Assembly (NCBI RefSeq): GCF_002158905.1 | Contig: NZ_CP021431.1 | Location: forward strand, 2,915,001 to 2,979,000 | Length of the DNA: 64,000 bases | Reading direction: 5' to 3' | Source: Yoonia vestfoldensis | Lineage (GTDB): Bacteria; Pseudomonadota; Alphaproteobacteria; Rhodobacterales; Rhodobacteraceae | Shown: positions 54,314 to 63,503 of the stretch, in pieces | Layout of the letters: each line of letters starts with the position of its first letter | How positions within the stretch are numbered: the stretch's first letter is position 1 | The notes under the pieces: generated by a model | The model's database searches: none | What the model saw: the letters and a program-made list of their open reading frames with translations, nothing else | What the model was told of the DNA's origin: nothing | Translations under genes and position numbers: made by a program

Positions 54314-56863
54314 ATGGACATCATTCTCATCACGACGGTGATCGCATCGCTGTTCCTGCTGATCGGCGTGGCAGAGCCGCTGGCCGACCGGATGCGCGTG
54401 CCGTTCACGGTGATCCTGGCGCTGCTGGGCGTGGCCATCGCGACCGCGGCGCTGTTCTTGCTGCGCACCGATCTGACCAATGCGCTAAACCCGATGGCCG
54501 AGGCGATCCTTGACCTGCCCATCCGGTCCAATGTGTTCCTCTATGTCTTTTTGCCGACGCTGCTGTTTCAGGCGACCTTGGGCATGAACCTGCGGCGGAT
54601 GCTGGACGATTGGGTGCCGATCCTTGTGCTGGCCGTTGTCGCGGTGGTCGTGGCAACCTTTACTGTCGGCTATGCGCTCTCCATGGTCAGCGCCTTGCCG
54701 CTGGCCGCCTGCCTTTTGGTCGGGGCCATCGTGTCGACAACCGATCCATCGGCGGTGGTATCGAATTTCCGGTCGATTTCCGCGCCACAACGCCTGAGCC
54801 GGATCATCGAAGGCGAAAGCCTGCTGAACGATGCCGCGGCCATCGCCTTGTTCGGGCTGTTCATGGGCTTTGTGATGCTGGGCGTGCCCGACCCCGATCT
54901 GGGTCAGGCCTTGGCGCAATTTCCGGTCCTGATTTTCGGCGGTGCCTTGGCGGGCTGGTTCGCCGCACGGATCGCGGTCTGGCTGATGGCGCTGTTCGCG
55001 CGGTTTGAACTGGCGCAGATTTCGGTGTCGGTGGCGCTGCCTTATCTTGCCTATATCGGGGCCGAACAGATGATCGGCGCCTCGGGGGTGATCGCTGTCG
55101 TGGCGGCGGGGCTGACGCTGAACCTGACGGGGCCCAGCCGTCTGGCACCGCAATCCTGGGCCAATCTGCGCGAGGTCTGGGGGTTGCTTGCGCATTGGGC
55201 CGGGGCGCTGATCTTCGTGCTGGCCGCGCTGTTCATTCCGCGTCTGCTGGAAGAGGCCCGGCCCAGCGATTTCGCCCTGATCGTTGTCGTGATCGTGGCG
55301 GCCATCGCTGCGCGTGTGGTGATCCTGTTCGGCTTGCTGCCGCTTTTGACCCTGCTGCGGGCCTCACCACCAGTGGACCGGCCTTACCGCGCGGCGATCC
55401 TTTGGGGCGGGTTGCGCGGGGCGGTCACGCTGGCGCTGGCGCTGGCGGTCACCGAAAGCGCGCGAGTCCCGCTAGAGGTCAAGCGCGTCGTCGGTATCCT
55501 TGCGACCGGTTTCACGCTGTTCACGCTGATCGTGCAAGGGTCCAGCCTGCGCTGGGTGATTGCAAAGCTGGGCCTTGACCGGCTGTCGCCCATTGATGAC
55601 GCGCTGTCGCGACAGGTGGTGGCCGTTGCCTTGCAGACCGTCCGCGAAGATGTGGCGCGCACCACCGAAAACTACGAACTCTCGCGTGAGACTGTCCGCT
55701 CCGAGGCAAAGCGTTTCGGCGAAAGGCTGGACGAGGCTGTCAAACAGGCCGAGGAAAGCGCCGATCTGCTGGACCGCGACCGGATCACGCTGGGGCTGAT
55801 CGCGCTGGCCGGGCATGAACGCGACACGATCCTTGACCGCGTACGCGACCGCACGATTTCGGCGCGGATGGCCGAACAGGTGCTGGCCGATGCCGAACGG
55901 CTGATCGAAAGCGCGCGCCAGGGCGGGCGCAGCGGCTATCAGCGGGCGGCGAAACGCTCGGTCACCTATGGGCGCGCATTTCGCGCGGCGGTGTTCTTGC
56001 ACAACCGGCTGAAACTCTCGGTGCCGCTGTCCCGGATGACGGCGGACAGGTTCGAATACCTGCTGTCGCAACGCTTGATCCTGCGCGATCTCGATACATT
56101 CATCGACGGGCGCATCCGTCGCATCCATGGCCGCCGCGTGGCGGATTTGTTGCAAGAATTGCTGGCCCGCCGGATCGAATTGGTGGAAACCGCGCTGGAA
56201 GGGCTACGCCTGCAATATCCGGGCTATGCCGAGGAACTGGAACGCCGCTTTATCCGGCGCACGGCGCTGCGTCTGGAAGAACGCGAATATGCCGCGATGC
56301 GCGACGACGGGCTGATCGGCGCCGAGGTCTATACCACGCTGGCGCAGGAATTGGTCCAGCGCCGGGCGGCGGCCGAAACGCGACCGCCGCTTGATATTGC
56401 GCCGCAACGGTCCGATCTGGTGCGGCAATTGCCGCTGTTCGCCGATCTTGACGATGCCACGCTGCGGCAGTTGGGGCGGGCCTTCCAGACGGTCTATGCC
56501 AATGCCGACGACATCCTGATCCGCAAGGATAATGCTGCCAAACGCGTGTTCTTTATCGCAACCGGTGCGGTCGAATTGCAGGTCGCGGGCCAGACATGGC
56601 GGCTTGGGCCGGGGGAAATGTTCGGCCAGATGGCGATCCTGATGCAAAAGCCGCGCCGCGCCCTGGTGCGCGCCATCGCGCCATCAACCTTGCTGGTGCT
56701 GGACGAAGACCGGTTCCGCCGCCTTCTCAAGCGCAGTGACAGCTTGCAACAGGCCGTGCGCGCCAGTGCCGAAAAGCGCGGGATCGCCCCGGAACGGCTG
56801 ATGCCCGACCTTAAGATGCCCGACCTTAAAGCGGCCAAACCACCATCAACAACGGCAGACTGA
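54314..56863 (+). CDS. Na+/H+ antiporter (CPA1) with C-terminal cyclic-nucleotide-binding domain
   Basis: The 849-residue product has an N-terminal CPA1 antiporter (1-410, about twelve helices) with STTDPSAVVSNF and EGESLLNDAAAI holding the ion-binding Asp/Asn. A helical cytoplasmic stretch (410-700) follows, then a cyclic-nucleotide-binding beta-roll (about 700-815: LPLFADLDDATL, FIATGAVELQV, GPGEMFGQMAILMQKPRRA). The FGQMAIL-PRRA phosphate-binding cassette is close to consensus. The layout resembles plant SOS1 and sperm NHE, without a voltage sensor. It should expel Na+ or K+ under second-messenger control. Its 3' end overlaps the SLC13 gene by 38 nt. Confidence 0.88.
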   Translation: MDIILITTVIASLFLLIGVAEPLADRMRVPFTVILALLGVAIATAALFLLRTDLTNALNPMAEAILDLPIRSNVFLYVFLPTLLFQATLGMNLRRMLDDWVPILVLAVVAVVVATFTVGYALSMVSALPLAACLLVGAIVSTTDPSAVVSNFRSISAPQRLSRIIEGESLLNDAAAIALFGLFMGFVMLGVPDPDLGQALAQFPVLIFGGALAGWFAARIAVWLMALFARFELAQISVSVALPYLAYIGAEQMIGASGVIAVVAAGLTLNLTGPSRLAPQSWANLREVWGLLAHWAGALIFVLAALFIPRLLEEARPSDFALIVVVIVAAIAARVVILFGLLPLLTLLRASPPVDRPYRAAILWGGLRGAVTLALALAVTESARVPLEVKRVVGILATGFTLFTLIVQGSSLRWVIAKLGLDRLSPIDDALSRQVVAVALQTVREDVARTTENYELSRETVRSEAKRFGERLDEAVKQAEESADLLDRDRITLGLIALAGHERDTILDRVRDRTISARMAEQVLADAERLIESARQGGRSGYQRAAKRSVTYGRAFRAAVFLHNRLKLSVPLSRMTADRFEYLLSQRLILRDLDTFIDGRIRRIHGRRVADLLQELLARRIELVETALEGLRLQYPGYAEELERRFIRRTALRLEEREYAAMRDDGLIGAEVYTTLAQELVQRRAAAETRPPLDIAPQRSDLVRQLPLFADLDDATLRQLGRAFQTVYANADDILIRKDNAAKRVFFIATGAVELQVAGQTWRLGPGEMFGQMAILMQKPRRALVRAIAPSTLLVLDEDRFRRLLKRSDSLQQAVRASAEKRGIAPERLMPDLKMPDLKAAKPPSTTAD

Positions 56864-58640
56864 CCATGACCACCACCACTTCGAGCGGCAGGCCCAGACG
56901 CCAGTAATCGCCAAAACCGAACCCTCCCGGCCCAAGGATCAGCGTGTTGTTCTGGTGCCCGATGGGCGTCAGGAACGCGCAGGATGCGCCAATGGCCACC
57001 GCCATCAGGAAACTGTCGGGGTTGACCCCCAAGCTCGTCGCGATCCCGATAGCGATAGGGCAGAGCACCGCCGCTGTGGCGGCGTTATTCATCACATCCG
57101 ACAGGAACATCGTGGTGATCAGCACGACCGCCAGCGCCACGACGGCATTGCCCTGTGCCACCGTGCCGACCAGAAACTGCGCCAGAAGATCGGCCGCACC
57201 ACTTGATTGCAGCGCGCCCGCCACCGGGATCAGCGCCCCCAAAAGCACGATCACCGGCCAATCGATCGCGGTATAGATGTTGCGCGGCGGCACCGTGCGA
57301 AACACCATCGTCGCCACGACGCCCATCGTAAAGGCCGCCGCCGCTGGCAACAGCCCGAAACTGACCACCGCCACCGAGGCCAGCATGATCGCAGCCGCAA
57401 TCAGCGCCATGCGTTTGTCGGGGATACGCAATTCGCGCGCGCCCAATGGCACGCATCCGGTCTCATTGGCAAAATCCGACAACGCCTCGGCGGGGCCTTG
57501 CATCATCAGCAGATCGCCGGATTTCAGCTTGAGCGTGCGCAGCCGGGCGCGCGGCGGATGGCCTGCACGCGCCACCGCCAGCAGGTTCAACCCATAGCGC
57601 GTGCGCAGCCGCAAATCGCGCGCGGACCGGCCAACGATATTGGAGGCCGGCAGCACCGCCAATTCGCGCAGCACAAGATCGGCGTCGCGCTTGGCCTTGC
57701 TGCTATCATCGGGCGTCTTGGCCGATGTCTCGGCGTCAGAGGATGACGGCTTTTGTTCTTCCAGCGTGATGCCGAAAACCGACAGGGTTTCCGCCAGCGC
57801 CTCGACATCGGCTTCCATGACCAGAACGTCATCGGCGCGGATCCGCCTTGCGCCATGCGGCGCGGTGATCCGCACCTCGTTGCGCGCCATGCCGATGACC
57901 TGTGCATCGCTATCGGCAATCTCGCGCTCGAAGGCGCGCAGGGTCAGGCCGACCGCCTTGCTGTCCTCGGGGATGCGGACCTCGGTCATATAGGCGCCGG
58001 TAGCGAAATCACCGTCAGCGACCGATTTGCGCCGCGGCACCAGCCGCCAACCGATCACGATGATGAAGGCGACACCGCAAAGCGCGACAGCCACACCGAC
58101 GGGGGCAAAGTCGAACATGGCGAATTGGCCAAGGCCCGCCTCGGCGCGAAAGCCCGATACGATCAGGTTGGGCGGCGTGCCGATCAGCGTGGTCATCCCG
58201 CCCAGGATCGTGGCGAAAGCCAGCGGCATCAGCACCTGCCCCGGTGTCATCTCCAGCCTGCCCGACAGCTGCACCGCCACCGGCATCAGCAGCGCCATGG
58301 CCCCGACGTTGTTCATAAACCCCGACAGCAAGGCTCCCAGCCCCATCAGCGCCGCAAGGCTGCCCAAGCGCCCCGCCGCGCGCGGCAGGATCGCGCGCGC
58401 CAGCCAATCGACAGCACCGGTGGTTTGCAGCCCCTGGCTGAGGATCAAGACGCAGGCCACGGTGATCACCGCCGGATGCCCGAAACCGGCAAAGGCCGCT
58501 TCGGCCGGGACCAACCCGGCCATGACGCAGGCCATCAGCGATGCCAGCGCCACCACATCATGCCGGAACCGTCCCCAGAGAAACAGCGCCATCGTCGCCA
58601 CCAATATCGCGGTGATCAATAATTGAGGTGTATCCATCAT
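56826..58640 (-). CDS. SLC13-type (DASS) transporter with two TrkA-C domains
   Basis: The roughly 604-residue product has two transmembrane halves, each with the DASS motif (FMNNVGAMALLMP and VMNNAATAAVLCP; IGTPPNLIVSG), flanking two RCK_C/TrkA-C regulatory domains at about 210-300 and 340-410. Such proteins carry di/tricarboxylates, sulfate or related anions. ATG 58640 is preferred because AAAGGTGG lies just upstream; the GTG at 58646 is an alternative. It converges on the antiporter gene with a 38-nt overlap. Confidence 0.87.
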   Translation of the reverse strand: MMDTPQLLITAILVATMALFLWGRFRHDVVALASLMACVMAGLVPAEAAFAGFGHPAVITVACVLILSQGLQTTGAVDWLARAILPRAAGRLGSLAALMGLGALLSGFMNNVGAMALLMPVAVQLSGRLEMTPGQVLMPLAFATILGGMTTLIGTPPNLIVSGFRAEAGLGQFAMFDFAPVGVAVALCGVAFIIVIGWRLVPRRKSVADGDFATGAYMTEVRIPEDSKAVGLTLRAFEREIADSDAQVIGMARNEVRITAPHGARRIRADDVLVMEADVEALAETLSVFGITLEEQKPSSSDAETSAKTPDDSSKAKRDADLVLRELAVLPASNIVGRSARDLRLRTRYGLNLLAVARAGHPPRARLRTLKLKSGDLLMMQGPAEALSDFANETGCVPLGARELRIPDKRMALIAAAIMLASVAVVSFGLLPAAAAFTMGVVATMVFRTVPPRNIYTAIDWPVIVLLGALIPVAGALQSSGAADLLAQFLVGTVAQGNAVVALAVVLITTMFLSDVMNNAATAAVLCPIAIGIATSLGVNPDSFLMAVAIGASCAFLTPIGHQNNTLILGPGGFGFGDYWRLGLPLEVVVVMVSLPLLMVVWPL

Positions 58641-58749
58641 GGCCACCTTTCAGCATGCGCAAGCGTCACACAACCCCGCGCGGGGGCGATTGCGATGCGC
58701 GATCATCTGGCATCGCGCGGGCGGTGGCATCTGTCCCGAAAAGTTTTGA

Positions 58750-58780
58750 TGCCTCCGGCGGGGATATTTAGGCTCGGAAG
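58750..58780 (+). repeat. Dispersed intergenic repeat, copy 2
   Basis: TGCCTCCGGCGGGGATATTT followed by AGGCTCGGAAG differs from the copy at 25670-25700 by one base. It lies between the universal-stress-protein gene's 3' end and the SLC13 gene's 5' end. Nothing else is evident in 58641-58790. Confidence 0.7.
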
Positions 58781-58790
58781 AAAGCAAGGC

Positions 58791-59651
58791 CTAGCGCATC
58801 AGCACGACCGGCACCTTGCAGGCGCGGATCATCGCCGTGGTGGTAGAGCCGATCACAAGGCTGCGGATGCGGCTGTGCCCATATGCGCCCATCACCAACA
58901 TGTCGAAACCCTGGGTTTCCACCAGATCGGCCAATGCTGTTTCGGGCTGGCCGGGCAGCACCGATGTTGTCGCCGCCAGCCCTGCGGCTTTCAACATGGC
59001 CTGGGCATTGCCAAGCCCTTTTTCCAACGCGGGCGATGCGGTGCCCACGGTGACGACATGGATCGACAGCCCCTGAAACAGCGGGCTGCGCGCGATGTGA
59101 TCGACCGCCTTCATCGCCGAAGCGCCGCCGTCATAGGCGACCAGCACGCGCGTGATCGGTTTGAAGGCGCGCGCGGCCACGAACACCGGCCGCGTGCTGG
59201 TGCGGATGATCCGTTCGAGGTTGGACCCCAGATGGCCCTTGGCGAGATCGGCATCCTCGCCACGTTTGCCCAGGATGATAAGCCGGGCCTCGGGGTCAAG
59301 CTCGGCCACAGCCTCGACCACGCCGCCATGGCGCAGGCGGGTGGTGATATCGGCCACGCCGTCCTGATCCAGAATGGCGCGGGCATCATCGAGAATGGCG
59401 CGGCCCTTATGGCTCATGAGTTTGGAGCGTTGCGCGTCCAGTTCGGCCAGTTCCTGCAACAGGGCCGTGCGCGCGCCCAGCGCAATCGCACCGGAATGAT
59501 CACGTTTGCCCGATGTGTCGCGCGGGCCCAGCACATGGACCAGTTCCACCGCCGCCGCCGTGCGCGCCGCGATCCAAGCCGCATGGTGACAGACGCTTTC
59601 GGCATAGATTGACCCGTCGATGAAGGCCACGATCTTTTGTGTCGCTGTCAT
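58791..59651 (-). CDS. Tandem universal stress protein
   Basis: The 286 residues contain two UspA domains: the first (1-155) opens KIVAFIDGSIYAESV and ends LERIIRTSTRPVFVA; the second (165-286) opens TRVLVAYDGGASAMKAV and ends with the ATP-binding type GAYGHSRIRSLVIGSTT. Only the second carries a near-consensus G-x2-G-x9-GST motif. It lies 10 nt downstream of the SulP gene on the same strand, a pairing seen often for SulP transporters in proteobacteria, so it may regulate that transporter. Confidence 0.9.
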   Translation of the reverse strand: MTATQKIVAFIDGSIYAESVCHHAAWIAARTAAAVELVHVLGPRDTSGKRDHSGAIALGARTALLQELAELDAQRSKLMSHKGRAILDDARAILDQDGVADITTRLRHGGVVEAVAELDPEARLIILGKRGEDADLAKGHLGSNLERIIRTSTRPVFVAARAFKPITRVLVAYDGGASAMKAVDHIARSPLFQGLSIHVVTVGTASPALEKGLGNAQAMLKAAGLAATTSVLPGQPETALADLVETQGFDMLVMGAYGHSRIRSLVIGSTTTAMIRACKVPVVLMR

Positions 59652-59661
59652 ATCAGTCTCC

Positions 59662-61152
59662 TTAATGCGCGATCAGCTTGTCCAAGGCATCCGGCTTGTC
59701 ATGGATGGCCAGCTTGTCAACGATGGTCTCGGACGCGGCATTCATGCCAATGATCTCGACCTCGGCCCCGTCGCGGCGGAATTTGAGCACCGCCATATCC
59801 AGCGCCTGCACCGAACTGATGTCCCAGATATGCGCGCGGCTGACATCGATCACGACCTTGTCCAAGGCTTCCTTGAAATCGAAGGCATTCATGAAATCCT
59901 CGACCGATCCATAGAAGAGCTGGCCCTCGACGATATAGGTCCGTGCGCGCCCATCCTTGGACATTGTCGTTGTCACCTTGAACAATTGCGCGATCTTGCC
60001 GGCAAAGAAGATCCCAGACAGCAACACGCCGACCAAGACCCCGATGGCAAGGTTGTGGGTATAGACCACCGTCACCACCGTCGCGATCATCACGATGGAG
60101 GAGGATTGCGGATGCCTGCGCAGCGATTTGATCGAGGACCAGGAAAAGGTGCCTATGCTGACCATGATCATGATCGCCACCAGCGCGGGCATCGGGATCT
60201 GGCTGACCAGATCGCCCAAGCCTACCACCATGATCAGCAAGATCACACCGGCGGCGAAACAGGACAGCCGCCCCCGCCCGCCGGATTTGACGTTGATCAC
60301 CGATTGGCCGATCATCGCGCAGCCCGCCATGCCGCCGATAAACCCCGTTGCGGTATTGGCGATACCTTGCCCGATACATTCCTGATTGCGGTCGGATTTC
60401 GTATCGGTCAGGTCATCGACGATATTCTGCGTCATCAAGCTTTCCAGCAGGCCGACGATGGCCACGGCGATGGAATAGGGCAGGATGATCATCAGCGTAT
60501 CCAGCGTCAGCGGGATCTGCGGGATCAGGAACACCGGCAGCGTATCGGGCAACGCGCCCATATCGCCCACGGTGCGCACGTCCCAGCCGAAGATCATCAC
60601 CAATGCCGTCAATACCACGATCGTGACCAACGGCGAGGGGATCGCCTTTGTGATCAGCGGGAAGAGGTAAATGATCGCCAGCCCCGCGGCCACCAGCACA
60701 TAGGTCAGCCATGTCACGACGCTTGGGTCAAGCTCGGGCAATTGCGCCATGAAGATCAGAATCGCCAGCGCGTTGACGAACCCTGTCATCACCGATTTCG
60801 ACACATAGCGCATCACAAAGCCCAGCCGCAGGATGCCCGCGCCGATCTGGATCAGCCCGGCCAGCACGGTCGCGGCCAACAGATATTCCAGCCCGTAATC
60901 GCGCACCAGCGTGACCATCAGCACCGCCGTCGCCGCTGTCGCCGCCGAGATCATACCGGGCCGCCCGCCCGTGATCGCGGTCAGCACTGCGATCGAGAAA
61001 CTGGCGTAAAGCCCGACCTTGGGGTCGACGCCCGCGATGATCGAAAAGGCGATGGCTTCGGGGATCAGCGCAAGTGCGACGACCAGCCCCGCCAAGAGAT
61101 CAGCGCGGATATTGCCCGTCCATTGGGCGCGGTACGCATCAAGAGATATCAT
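59662..61152 (-). CDS. SulP-family anion transporter with STAS domain
   Basis: The 496-residue product has about twelve to fourteen helices with SulP signatures ([33 protein letters not shown]) and a C-terminal STAS domain (about 390-496, with [17 protein letters not shown]). Members move sulfate or bicarbonate. The BicA-like group is likely, but the substrate cannot be fixed by reading. ATG 61152 is chosen, with AGGAAAG upstream; longer frames enter non-coding DNA. The 176-nt gap before it shows no other gene. Confidence 0.9.
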   Translation of the reverse strand: MISLDAYRAQWTGNIRADLLAGLVVALALIPEAIAFSIIAGVDPKVGLYASFSIAVLTAITGGRPGMISAATAATAVLMVTLVRDYGLEYLLAATVLAGLIQIGAGILRLGFVMRYVSKSVMTGFVNALAILIFMAQLPELDPSVVTWLTYVLVAAGLAIIYLFPLITKAIPSPLVTIVVLTALVMIFGWDVRTVGDMGALPDTLPVFLIPQIPLTLDTLMIILPYSIAVAIVGLLESLMTQNIVDDLTDTKSDRNQECIGQGIANTATGFIGGMAGCAMIGQSVINVKSGGRGRLSCFAAGVILLIMVVGLGDLVSQIPMPALVAIMIMVSIGTFSWSSIKSLRRHPQSSSIVMIATVVTVVYTHNLAIGVLVGVLLSGIFFAGKIAQLFKVTTTMSKDGRARTYIVEGQLFYGSVEDFMNAFDFKEALDKVVIDVSRAHIWDISSVQALDMAVLKFRRDGAEVEIIGMNAASETIVDKLAIHDKPDALDKLIAH

Positions 61153-61328
61153 GTAAATCTTTCCTGTCCGGCCGCAGCGCGCCGGCAAAGTCTGGTTTTG
61201 ACAGGTTGTCCGGCGGATAGGCGGCCGGAAGAGCCACCCGAGGTTGACCCCCGGGTCCATGTTTACATGTCGTGCTATACACGAAACGGCGCGCGCGCCA
61301 AGCCTTGGTGCCAAATAAGGCGGTGTGT

Positions 61329-62093
61329 TCAGTTAAAAACCAACCCGCCATCCACGATCAGGTTCTGCCCCGTCACCGCCCGCGCCCAAGGGCTGGCAAA
61401 GAACAGCACCGCATCGGCCATGGCGGCAGGCGTTGTGACCTGCCCCAGCGGGGTCTGGGCTGCGATGATGTCAAACACCGCCTCGGGCGTGGCGGCGCTG
61501 GCATCGGTGCTGCGCAAAAGGCCACCCGAGACCATGTTGACCGTCACGCCCAGCGGGCCAAGCTCCTTGGCCGCCGTGCGGGTCAATGCGAGCAAAGCGC
61601 CTTTGGCGGCCGTATAGTCGTGATAGGGCACGACAGGGTTCTGCATCAGATTGGTGCCGATCAGGATGACCCGCCCGAACCCTTGCGCTGCGAAATGCGG
61701 CTGCAAGGCGTGCAGGCAATGCAGCGCCCCGCCCACTGCCGTTTGCGCCTGCTGGGCGATATCGGCCCAATGCATCTGGTCCAGCCTCTTGCGCGCATCG
61801 CCGTTGAAACTGAAATCGGCCAGCGCATTATGCACCAGCACATCAGGCGCGCCAAAGCGGTCGGTGATGGCCGCGACCATCGCGCTGACCTGCGCGGGAT
61901 CGGTGACATCGGCGTGAAACGCCGCTGTGCGCGGGCCAAGTTCTGCCACCAACGCCGCGGCGCTGTCGCGGCTGTGGCGATAGTTGATCGCGACCTGCGC
62001 GCCTTGCTGCGCGAAACTGCGCGCGATGGCAGCGCCAAGGCCGCGCCCGGCGCCGGTGATCAGGACAGTCAGGTCGGAAATATTACGGGTCAT
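61329..62093 (-). CDS. SDR-family oxidoreductase downstream of thiD
   Basis: The 254-residue short-chain dehydrogenase has TGAGRGLGAAI at residues 13-23, a diverged VHNALADFSFNG in place of NNAG, GTNLMQN where the catalytic Ser is expected (Thr-Asn instead) and YTAAKGA for Tyr/Lys. It resembles 3-oxoacyl-ACP reductase-like members; the changes near the active site make the exact activity uncertain. ATG 62093 has AAAGGA 7 nt upstream, inside the thiD stop region. It is last in the thi operon, so cotranscription with thiamine genes is likely. Confidence 0.8.
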   Translation of the reverse strand: MTRNISDLTVLITGAGRGLGAAIARSFAQQGAQVAINYRHSRDSAAALVAELGPRTAAFHADVTDPAQVSAMVAAITDRFGAPDVLVHNALADFSFNGDARKRLDQMHWADIAQQAQTAVGGALHCLHALQPHFAAQGFGRVILIGTNLMQNPVVPYHDYTAAKGALLALTRTAAKELGPLGVTVNMVSGGLLRSTDASAATPEAVFDIIAAQTPLGQVTTPAAMADAVLFFASPWARAVTGQNLIVDGGLVFN

Positions 62094-62097
62094 CGTC

Positions 62098-62895
62098 TTA
62101 TCCTTTGAAATAGGCGTGAAAATGGTGGGTCGGGCCATGTCCCAGCCCCACGGACAGCGCATCGGCACCGGCGATGGCACGGGCGACGAAAGCTTTGGCC
62201 TGCTCCGCCGCCTGTGCCAGCGGCAGGCCCCGCCCCAGAAAGGTGGCCAGCGCCGAGGACAGGGTGCAGCCCGTGCCATGCGTGTTGCGCGTGCCGTGGC
62301 GCATGCCTGCCAGCCATGTCATGCCGCCTGCATCGGCCAGCAGGTCAGGGCAATCATCCCCCGCCAGATGCCCGCCTTTGAGCAGCACCGCACGCGGCCC
62401 CAGCGCCAGCAGCGCCAAGGCCTGCGCCGGCATCTGGTCGCGGGTGCTCGCCTCTGGCTGGTCCAGCAGATCGGCGGCTTCGGGCAGGTTGGGGGTGATG
62501 ACAGCGGCCAGCGGCAGCATGGCGCGCAGGGCCGTGACAGCCTCGGCCTGTAGCAATCGGTCCCCGCTTTTGGCGACCATCACCGGGTCCAGCACGATGG
62601 GCGCATCCACCCCCTGCAAGGCATCTGACACCGCGCGGATGATCGCGGCATCGCCCAGCATCCCGATCTTGACGGCATCAATACGGATATCGGCACGGAT
62701 CGCGGCAATCTGCGCTGCCACCATGTCAGGCGCAATCATCTGCACGGCTGTCACGGCTTGGGTATTCTGCGCCGTCAGCGCGGTGATCGCGGCCATGGCA
62801 TAACCGCCATTGGCCGAAATCGCCTTGATATCGGCCTGAATACCAGCACCGCCCGAAGGGTCGGACCCCGCGATGGACAGGATATTGGGGATCAT
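62098..62895 (-). CDS. thiD: Hydroxymethylpyrimidine/phosphomethylpyrimidine kinase
   Basis: ThiD phosphorylates HMP and HMP-phosphate in thiamine synthesis and salvage. The 265 residues start MIPNILSIAGSDPSGGAGIQ (substrate-binding loop), with GMLGD, DPVMVAKSG, VLLKGGH and the catalytic THGTGCTLSSA near residues 208-218. ATG 62895 overlaps the thiE stop by 4 nt and has GGAGG 5 nt upstream, so it is preferred over an ATG four codons earlier. Confidence 0.95.
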   Translation of the reverse strand: MIPNILSIAGSDPSGGAGIQADIKAISANGGYAMAAITALTAQNTQAVTAVQMIAPDMVAAQIAAIRADIRIDAVKIGMLGDAAIIRAVSDALQGVDAPIVLDPVMVAKSGDRLLQAEAVTALRAMLPLAAVITPNLPEAADLLDQPEASTRDQMPAQALALLALGPRAVLLKGGHLAGDDCPDLLADAGGMTWLAGMRHGTRNTHGTGCTLSSALATFLGRGLPLAQAAEQAKAFVARAIAGADALSVGLGHGPTHHFHAYFKG

Positions 62896-63503
62896 GCTTG
62901 CCTCCATGCCTTGACCAGCGCGCGGGTCGCGGCCTGCGGATCGGCGGTGCGGGTCACGGCGCTGACGACGGCCATACCGATGGCCCCCGCCGCCTTGACC
63001 GCCACGGCGTCATCCTCTTTCAGCCCGCCGATGGCGTAGCAGGGCAGCGATGTGCCGCCGATGATCCGCGCCAGCCCGTCAAAGCCGATAGGCGGGGCGT
63101 GGTCGGGTTTGCTGGGCGTGGCGCGAACCGGCCCGACGCCGAGGTAATCGACACCGGCGGAGATATGCGGCAGATGCGCCTCTGCCTCGACCGAGAGACC
63201 CAGCAGCATAGCCGCGCCGATGCGCGCGCGGATCAGCGCCGGATCGCCGTCGCCCTGCCCGATATGCAGGCCATGCACGCCGGTGCGGATCGCCAGATCG
63301 ACACGGTCGTTGATGATCAGCCGCGCACCCTGTGCGGTGACCATCGGCAGGACATTGGCGATCAGCGCCGCCAGATCAGCGTCGCTGGCGGTCTTGTCGC
63401 GCAGCTGGATCAGGGACGCCCCGCCCAGCGCCGCCGCGCGGATCTGGGCGATCACCGGCAAGGGTGCCTGCGCGTCAGTGACCACATAGACCGGCCCCAT
63501 CAT
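62892..63503 (-). CDS. thiE: Thiamine-phosphate synthase
   Basis: ThiE joins HMP-pyrophosphate and hydroxyethylthiazole phosphate. The 203 residues form a TIM barrel with IQLRDK (residues about 32-37), LIINDRVDLA, GLHIGQGD, the ATPSKPDHAP loop and CYAIGGL, the standard ligand set. It overlaps thiM and thiD by 4 nt each, so thiM-thiE-thiD is a coupled salvage operon. No THI-box riboswitch is inside the window; if present, it would be upstream of thiM. Confidence 0.94.
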   Translation of the reverse strand: MMGPVYVVTDAQAPLPVIAQIRAAALGGASLIQLRDKTASDADLAALIANVLPMVTAQGARLIINDRVDLAIRTGVHGLHIGQGDGDPALIRARIGAAMLLGLSVEAEAHLPHISAGVDYLGVGPVRATPSKPDHAPPIGFDGLARIIGGTSLPCYAIGGLKEDDAVAVKAAGAIGMAVVSAVTRTADPQAATRALVKAWRQA

